From an uncultured Saprospiraceae bacterium (GTDB lineage Bacteria > Bacteroidota > Bacteroidia > Chitinophagales > Saprospiraceae): a stretch of 64,000 nt of DNA. The number at the start of each line of letters is the position of its first letter. Within the stretch, counting starts at the first letter, position 1. The notes below the pieces were generated by a model. That model had not been told where the DNA came from, made no database searches, and saw only the letters and a program-made list of their open reading frames with translations. Below are positions 59,301-64,000 of the stretch, piece by piece. Both the position numbers and the translations under genes were made by a program. The stretch covers positions 22,623-86,622 of the forward strand of contig CALJOK010000037.1 of NCBI GenBank assembly GCA_937981555.1. Direction: 5' to 3'.

Positions 59301-62300
59301 TTACTGTAACAGTATAAGTTCCAGTTTGGTTAACTGTCAAGGTTTGATTGGTAGAACCGTCAGACCATAAATAATTAATGTACCCACTTTCTGAATCGAG
59401 AGTGGTTGAGGATCCAGTACAAAAAGAATTTTGACCAACAATGTTTGCTGTAGGCGGAATACTTTCAGCAACAGAAACTACACTTGTTCCTGTACAGCCT
59501 GAAAGATCAGAAACGGTTACCGTATAATCTCCTGAAGTCATTACTTCAAGGGTTTGATTCATACTTCCATTAGACCAATCATAAGTAGCAAAACCGAATC
59601 CTGCATCTAAAATTGTTGATCCATTTGGACAGTATAATAAATTTCCAACAATAGTCGGATTCAAAGAAGTACTTTCAATAATATCTACCGAGGTTGTTCC
59701 AGTACATCCATTTCCATCGGTGATTGTTACAGTATATGTTCCTGGGAATGCTACATTTATTGAAGAGGAAGTTGACCCAACACTCCATGAATAATCCAAC
59801 CAAACACCAGCATCTAATGTGGTTGAAGATCCTGTACAGAATGAAGTTGAACCACTTATTTGTGGAGCTGGAATTGGAAATTCGGTTACAATCATTTCAT
59901 CAATTCCGGTGCATCCCGCAACATCTGAAACAGTCACAGTATAAGTTCCACTCGCAGTTACATTTAGCGTTTGATTTCCAGAACCATCAGACCAAATATA
60001 AGTATCAAAAACCCCAGCATCTAAATCTGTCGATGTATTATTACAAAAACTAGCATCACCTGTAATTGTCGGAGAGAGCCCAGGAGCAATCGAAACGGCA
60101 ACTTGATTAGTTCCTGTACATCCTGAAGCATCTGTTACGGTAACAGTATAAGTTCCAACCTGATTAGTAGAAATCGTACTTGTTAATTCTCCACTTGACC
60201 AAATATAATCAGTAAACCCACTTCCAGCATCCAGCATAGTTGATACGCCATCACATATTGATAAGTTTCCAGAAATCGTTGGTTGTAGATTTTGGGTAAA
60301 AGTTACATCTACTTGGTTAGTTCCAGTACATCCATTTCCATCTGTGACAGTAACTGTATATGTGCCTGCTTGGTCAGTCGAAATTGTACTTGTTATTTCT
60401 CCACCTGACCAAATATAATCAGTATAACCTCCACCAGCATCAAGATTGGTTGAAGTCCCTGTACAAATTAAAGTTGGACCAGTTATCATTGGTGAAGGAA
60501 GTGTGTTTTCAATTATCATTACAGAAGCTTCAGTTAAACATCCATTACCATCAGTAACAGTCACTCCAACATTTCCACCTGTGGATATCGTTGTACTTGA
60601 AGAAGTAGAACCATTTGACCACGAATAACTAGCATAAGAGTTTCCTACATCTAAAACAGTAATATCTCCTTGGCAAAAGGTTAATTCTCCAGAAATAGTT
60701 GGAGTAGTTACTGTATTTTCAGAAATTACTTCTTCTGCAGTTCCAGTACATCCATTTCCATCGGTTACTGTTACTGTAAATGTTCCACCTGACATAACTG
60801 TAATAGTTTGCATGGAAGTTAAATTTGACCAACTATACATATCATAAACTCCTGCATCTAAAGTAGCTGACTCACCAGGACAAAAAGTAGTATTTCCTGT
60901 GATGGTTGGAACAGGTGCATTATTGGCAGAAACAATTGCTTCTGCAGTTCCTGTACAACTATTTACATCAGTTACAGTAACTGTATAAGTTCCAGGAGAG
61001 GTAACTAAAATAGTTTGATTTGTAGTGCCAGTTGACCAATTATACATATCATATACTCCAGCATCTAAAGTAGTGTTATCTCCATTACAAATCGCCATTC
61101 CACCAGAAATAGTAGGAGTAAGCGAAGTGTTTTCAGTAACCATTTGTTCAGCAGTTGCAGTGCATCCACTTGCATCTGTTACAGTAACGGTATATGTACC
61201 TTGCATATTTACGGTTATGGAACTTGCATTTCCTCCTCCTGACCATTCATAATTTGTGAAACCTGCATCAGCATTTAAAACTGTTGAAGTTCCAGTACAA
61301 AATGAATTACTTCCTGTGATTGCTACAGTAGGTTGATTAACTACATTGACCGTTGTACTCGCCATTTCTGAACAGCCACTTGCAGGATCTGTAAATGAGT
61401 AAGTAACGGTATAATTTCCTGTTCCAATTGAAGGATCAAAAACTCCTCCCGGTGCATTTGTGCTCCAGGTACCTCCGGTTGGTGACCCAAGAATTGTCGT
61501 TGGATTTCCATTGATACAAATATCAGGTACTGCATTTATTGATACGGTTGGAGGGCCTTCAACCGTAACCGTTTCAGAAGCCACTACCAAACAACCTGTT
61601 GGATCTAAATAAGTATAAATTGCAGTAAATTGACCTGCACCTAATACACTTGGATCAACTACTCCTCCTGGAGTATTAGACCCCCAAGTACCTCCTGGAG
61701 GATCTGCAATCAGAGTATAAGGATTGCTACTTGTACATAAAACTGGTGGAGCCATAATATCTGCAACTGGAGCACTTACTACCTCAATATTTATAGTGGT
61801 TGAAGTAACACATCCAAAAACAGCAGTATAGGTGTAAGTTACTGGGTAAAAACCAGGAGGGAAATTACTTGGAACAAAAACACCTCCAATAGCATTGGGT
61901 CCCCAAGTTCCTCCAGTAGGATCAGCATTCAAGAATATTGGATCTCCTGAATCACATAATGGTCCGGGGTCTGTAATTACGGCAGTTGGTTCTGGAAAAA
62001 TATTTATATCTACTTCATCCATTCCTTCACATCCATTTGCATCAATATAAGTATAAGTAATAGTCCATGTTCCTACACCAACATTTGCAGGTATTAATGT
62101 TCCTCCTGCTACATTAGGACTCCAAGTTCCTCCTGGAGGAGAAGCCGTTAAAAATAAAGGTAAGTCATTGGTACATAACTGAGTATTGAAAAAACCAATA
62201 GCAACAGTTGGACTTGGATTTATGACAACGGTCGTCATATCCATATTTGTACAACCGTTAGCATCTGTATAAGTATAGTCAACTAAATAGGTCCCAGCTC

Positions 62301-63279
62301 CTAAGGTAGAAGGGTCTACTATTCCGTTTGGCATATTAGAACTCCACGTTCCTCCTGGAGGGGAAGCATCTATTGTAAAAGTATTTCCATCATCACATAT
62401 TGCTGCAGGTTGGGTAAGTGAAACAATTGGTAAAGGATTAATGGTAACAGTCACCATATCATCATCAATACAAGCATCGTCTGTAATGGTCAAAGTGAAA
62501 TCAAAAGTCCCACTTACATTTGGAGGAATGATTAGGTTTGGATTTGGACTGGTTGGATCATCTAAAAAAGCAGTAGAACCATTTGTTCCTACCCAACTGT
62601 ATATTTCATTACCAGAGTTTCCAATAGCTGTACCATTTAAAGTAAGACCAGTATCACCTGAACATCCAGTTGTTCCGGTTCCTGCATCTGCAATTAATCC
62701 ACATGGAGGATCTGCATTACAATTCAAATCATCTGCCGCCTGTCCAGTCCATGATAAATCAAAGCCAACTCCATTATTAGAAAAATTGTCCACTAAAAGA
62801 AAAAATCCTTGTCCTGGTTGAACTGTAATTTCACTTACAAATCCATCTCCTCCAGCTCCTTCTGATTGATCATTGGTACCCATTCCAAGTCCAGTTTGAG
62901 GACAAAATGCACAACCTGGTCCTGCATAAGAACATCGAAGTGGATTTCCCAAATTAGAACAAGGTACATCTGGACCAAACAAGGCAAAATCATAATCTTG
63001 CCCAGCTCCTCCTGTTGGATTAATCGTAAATCCTAAAGATTGGTTAGGTGGAGCCGTTGCACTTATTTCAAAATAATACCATGCACTTGAATTCTCACCA
63101 GATGATAAACATCCATTATTATTATTTGGATTAGCAAAATCATCTATACCGGCACCCTGTGGATTAAAGGAAATATTTCCGTCATTACAAACAACCTCTG
63201 CATCTACGCAATCATTTATGGCTTGGGCAAAAATGAAGGTTGGTAAAAATAGGAAAATGAAAATGTAGAATTTATGCAT
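56344..63279 (-). CDS. Giant T9SS-exported repeat adhesin with CHU_C tail
   Basis: The 2311-residue protein has a signal peptide (1-19, ending FIFAQ), an N-terminal beta domain (about 20-190), an Ig/PKD-like domain (to about 283), then five GGTW-type repeats (about 74 residues each, 284-648), thirteen FCxGxSTxLDAG...WSxGST...GTYTVTVTDxNGC repeats (69-70 residues each, about 649-1552), one unique domain, five LDCN-type repeats (about 82 each, 1643-2053), one SprB-like repeat (ISCNGDDDGSLTVLNVDGG) and a CHU_C/type B sorting domain (2215-2311, NIFIPNVFTPNDDGNND ... YNRWGDQIF). It should be exported by the type IX system and serve as adhesin or gliding-type surface filament. Partners are not near. 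Confidence 0.93.
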   Translation of the reverse strand: MHKFYIFIFLFLPTFIFAQAINDCVDAEVVCNDGNISFNPQGAGIDDFANPNNNNGCLSSGENSSAWYYFEISATAPPNQSLGFTINPTGGAGQDYDFALFGPDVPCSNLGNPLRCSYAGPGCAFCPQTGLGMGTNDQSEGAGGDGFVSEITVQPGQGFFLLVDNFSNNGVGFDLSWTGQAADDLNCNADPPCGLIADAGTGTTGCSGDTGLTLNGTAIGNSGNEIYSWVGTNGSTAFLDDPTSPNPNLIIPPNVSGTFDFTLTITDDACIDDDMVTVTINPLPIVSLTQPAAICDDGNTFTIDASPPGGTWSSNMPNGIVDPSTLGAGTYLVDYTYTDANGCTNMDMTTVVINPSPTVAIGFFNTQLCTNDLPLFLTASPPGGTWSPNVAGGTLIPANVGVGTWTITYTYIDANGCEGMDEVDINIFPEPTAVITDPGPLCDSGDPIFLNADPTGGTWGPNAIGGVFVPSNFPPGFYPVTYTYTAVFGCVTSTTINIEVVSAPVADIMAPPVLCTSSNPYTLIADPPGGTWGSNTPGGVVDPSVLGAGQFTAIYTYLDPTGCLVVASETVTVEGPPTVSINAVPDICINGNPTTILGSPTGGTWSTNAPGGVFDPSIGTGNYTVTYSFTDPASGCSEMASTTVNVVNQPTVAITGSNSFCTGTSTVLNADAGFTNYEWSGGGNASSITVNMQGTYTVTVTDASGCTATAEQMVTENTSLTPTISGGMAICNGDNTTLDAGVYDMYNWSTGTTNQTILVTSPGTYTVTVTDVNSCTGTAEAIVSANNAPVPTITGNTTFCPGESATLDAGVYDMYSWSNLTSMQTITVMSGGTFTVTVTDGNGCTGTAEEVISENTVTTPTISGELTFCQGDITVLDVGNSYASYSWSNGSTSSSTTISTGGNVGVTVTDGNGCLTEASVMIIENTLPSPMITGPTLICTGTSTNLDAGGGYTDYIWSGGEITSTISTDQAGTYTVTVTDGNGCTGTNQVDVTFTQNLQPTISGNLSICDGVSTMLDAGSGFTDYIWSSGELTSTISTNQVGTYTVTVTDASGCTGTNQVAVSIAPGLSPTITGDASFCNNTSTDLDAGVFDTYIWSDGSGNQTLNVTASGTYTVTVSDVAGCTGIDEMIVTEFPIPAPQISGSTSFCTGSSTTLDAGVWLDYSWSVGSTSSSINVAFPGTYTVTITDGNGCTGTTSVDIIESTSLNPTIVGNLLYCPNGSTILDAGFGFATYDWSNGSMNQTLEVMTSGDYTVTVSDLSGCTGTSVVSVAESIPPTANIVGQNSFCTGSSTTLDSESGYINYLWSDGSTNQTLTVNQTGTYTVTVTDANGCTDEAFIDVQELQSLDPMLSGVSAFCEGGETTVSAASGFTTYFWSDNSTDEFIQVNSPGTYTVTVTDANNCTGSESILVNQNDNPIINITGDTQFCPGITTVCIAPPGYVSYLWSDGSTDETLPVNNGGTYTVTVTDTNGCTGTDETTVNELSNPTTVISGVPNFCSGESTILDAGAGFSSYLWSDGSTSQNVTADQDGTFTVIVTDLNGCTGETSIVVSENTPVNAGTANPATSFCSVDAGLINLQNELIGADANGTWTETSANPSSGIAFNSITGSFNTDGQNAGTYTFEYFLAGSGTCPDDAEIVTVIVDQTPIAFIDQPIALDCNNPTILLDATNSTGGTDLLFQWSLNGNTIIGADSASLMIDSEGTYNLIVSLPNGCSATTFIEMTEDFETPDVNAGIDQQLTCQDGQATLNGSSSTPGAIYNWEGPGISSANMNDQNPLVTSAGDYTLIITNPQNGCESASDLVMVSADINSPVFTLDEVDPLDCNNSAQVLVGPFADNFAYQWFLNGDPITGATDQEYEADLPGTYSLEITNTDNGCNATELVEVNESVDPPTAEAGTAVMLSCDLGSVTLDGTGSSTGNITYQWIDPNGNPIPNSNTLNISAVQPGTYTLIVTNNDNGCFATDEVTVNVDNNFPTADAGTNTSLDCDFNFIQIGGNSSTGPNFTYSWTTQNGGTITNPTSANPSINQAGTYQILVTDINNGCTIIDAIVISENTNVPVQINYELMPISCNGDDDGSLTVLNVDGGTGPYQYSFNGGASSDINTFPFLAEGDYSLLVTDALGCELETEVNLVAPTPFILDLGEDITIQLGEEAQINAVVSQSYDSLWWRLDATLPCENCPNPIVAPLETTAYQATALNFNGCEDKDDITIFVEKNRNIFIPNVFTPNDDGNNDVFIIHGGIDVEKIHVLKIYNRWGDQIFQQTDIQPNDYSVGWDGFFKGEKMNPAVFVYFAEIEFKDGRKIIYKGDVALRK
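57121..58353 (-). repeat. Five-copy LDCN domain repeat inside the adhesin gene
   Basis: Five domains of about 82 residues share a DAG/xLxC start, a YxW strand and a GTYxLxVTNxxNGC end (for example GTYTLIVTNNDNGC, GTYSLEITNTDNGC). They form the third repeat class of the protein. Confidence 0.8.
58610..61335 (-). repeat. Thirteen-copy 208-bp tandem repeat inside the adhesin gene
   Basis: The copies encode 69-70 residues each with highly regular length. Conserved words are TTGACGGT/TACTGTAACGGT-type codings of GTYTVTVTD. Copy to copy identity varies, with copies 5 and 6 the most alike (TSTIST...GTYTVTVTD...GCTGTNQV). The repeats are coding and in frame, so they are domain repeats rather than a CRISPR or mobile repeat. 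Confidence 0.85.
61336..62430 (-). repeat. Five-copy GGTW domain repeat inside the adhesin gene
   Basis: Five domains of 73-75 residues share PPGGTW, a GG-x-x-xP region and TYTYxDxxGC. They precede the thirteen-copy block and are related in overall shape to it, though clearly a separate family. Confidence 0.8.
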
Positions 63280-63931
63280 ATCAGTTCGTTTAATAGTTTT
63301 TGGAAATTTTGTTTTGAAATAATGATTTTAATCCTGAATACAAAATATGATTATCAATAATTAATTGATAGTCAGTCGATTATGGTTTTTTAATGATGCG
63401 TCATTAAAAAATCAGAAAATAGAATTAGTTTGAATTTATAGCTTTTAAAAAAAAGGTGATGTGAAAATATAAATAGGTGAATGGGTAAAATTTGCTTTAA
63501 ATTAACAAAAATTATTTACTCTAAAAACGATTTATTTTTTGACAAAAATAAACTGGTCCGTTGCTAAAAATAAATGATTCCAATAATACGGTATACGCTG
63601 TATCGTAATATTAATTTTTATTGGTATTTGGTAAACGAGATAAATTGGTGAGTACGAAAAATGAGCTAAATGTTAAATGCTTATTTCCGTATTTAATCTT
63701 TCTTTTGATGATCAAAGATGGTCTTTAATCATTGATATCTAAGATACGATAGATTTAGCAAAGTTTCCATAATAATGATGGTTGATTTCTCAGGCATAAA
63801 TTTAAATTCAATTTATGTTTTCCAATAGTTTGCAATGGGCATCACCTTTTTATTTTCGAGAAAACTTAAAAATGATTTTGACAGATTTCAATTTCATTAA
63901 ATTATTCCCTTATTTTAGGAAAAAATACAAT
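63280..63931. other. 652-bp intergenic region upstream of the adhesin
   Basis: No gene is supported here. It contains a perfect 11-bp stem TTTTTTAATGA/TCATTAAAAAA with a TGCG loop (63386-63411), a 7-bp inverted pair TATCAAT/ATTGATA (63352-63370), and a 9-bp wobble-containing stem around TACGGTATACG (near 63590). The region must hold the adhesin promoter (minus) and that of the molybdoenzyme gene (plus). An in-frame ATG at 63815 could extend the latter gene by 39 codons. Confidence 0.4.
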
Positions 63932-64000
63932 ATGACTGAGTTAAAAAAACATTATCGCACTTGTAATTTATGTGAAGCAATGTGCGGTATCGAGATCACC
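63932..64000 (+). CDS. Molybdopterin oxidoreductase, N-terminal fragment (runs off the window)
   Basis: Only the first 23 codons are present. The peptide TELKKHYRTCNLCEAMCGIE shows the CxxCxxxC pattern that begins the 4Fe-4S ligand motif at the N-terminus of the molybdopterin oxidoreductase family (formate dehydrogenase, nitrate reductase and relatives). The gene continues beyond the edge. The frame stays open back to an ATG at 63815, but the family start is at the chosen ATG. Substrate class cannot be told from this stub. Confidence 0.7.
   Translation, partial: MTELKKHYRTCNLCEAMCGIEIT

Noticed and set aside
58610..61335. Regularly spaced DNA repeats resembling a repeat array
   Set aside because: The period is about 208 bp, spacers are coding, and the frame is continuous; this is protein domain repetition, not CRISPR.
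57269..62821. Several open frames within the giant adhesin on both strands
   Set aside because: They mirror the in-frame tandem repeats, have no ribosome-binding context, and encode only reflections of the repeat codons.
63386..63411. Symmetric stem as terminator of an upstream plus-strand gene
   Set aside because: There is no gene ending on the plus strand near it; the stem is A/T-only apart from the loop, so it is only noted as a feature of the gap.

Overview
The window is 64 kb of an AT-rich chromosome (roughly one third G+C by eye) that looks like ordinary, gene-dense Bacteroidota DNA, plausibly from the Saprospiria/Chitinophagia side of the phylum. The main reasons are a giant surface protein ending in a CHU_C-type (type B) type IX secretion sorting domain, TAnnTTTG -7 promoter boxes directly upstream of guaA, pyrR and an LptF/LptG-type gene, SprB-like repeats, and many Bacteroidota-style lipoproteins and small secreted proteins. 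The taxonomic placement is inference. No rRNA, tRNA, CRISPR array, prophage or intact insertion sequence was seen.

Layout. 1-9.3 kb: a fatty-acid/CoA metabolism neighbourhood (acyl-CoA ligase, alpha/beta hydrolase, acyl-CoA dehydrogenase, two-subunit 3-oxoacid CoA-transferase) with a transglutaminase-like protein, a DUF2199 protein, a DUF4231 membrane protein and a YfcE-type phosphodiesterase. 9.8-16.7 kb: a complete curli-type functional amyloid locus: a LuxR/NarL response regulator in the csgD position, two curlin-repeat proteins (csgA-, csgB-like), a csgE gene with an extra N-terminal CsgH/CsgC-like domain, csgF, csgG carrying an extra C-terminal beta-barrel, and a TolB-like lipoprotein tightly coupled to csgG. 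Hairpins separate the subunit genes from the secretion genes. 16.8-20.1 kb: two tandem paralogous small barrels, a fatty acid desaturase and a Gfo/Idh/MocA oxidoreductase. 20.2-24.1 kb (minus): MBOAT acyltransferase, SGNH-like partner, MoaD-like beta-grasp protein and a membrane-anchored cNMP-binding protein. 24.3-35 kb (plus): guaA, a periplasmic-binding-type lipoprotein, a DUF4846 lipoprotein, trmH, a peptidase-C39 ABC exporter with its HlyD adaptor, a YdeI-like protein, pyrR and pyrB. 35.3-38.3 kb: a secreted protein of 1019 residues, mostly a hendecad-patterned coiled coil. 38.4-48.9 kb: histidine kinase, a DM13 lipoprotein plus outer membrane barrel, GlsB-like protein, an LptF/LptG permease with a long lysine-rich insert, PAP2 phosphatase, UbiA-like protein, M42 peptidase, pyrE and a NUDIX hydrolase. 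49-52.6 kb (minus): oadG-oadA-oadB, a Na+-translocating oxaloacetate decarboxylase. 53-56.2 kb: small secreted or membrane proteins and a cupin. 56.3-63.3 kb (minus): a 2311-residue adhesin-like protein built of three repeat families. The window ends within the first codons of a molybdopterin oxidoreductase.

Surface biology dominates the accessory content: amyloid secretion (csg), a T9SS-exported giant repeat protein, an acyl-transfer module of the kind used for exopolysaccharide O-acylation, a C39/HlyD exporter with no visible cargo, and a very long secreted coiled coil. A family of about 120-bp inverted-repeat intergenic elements with GCCRCAGATTG ends abuts stop codons at two places, and a half copy lies at the left edge.
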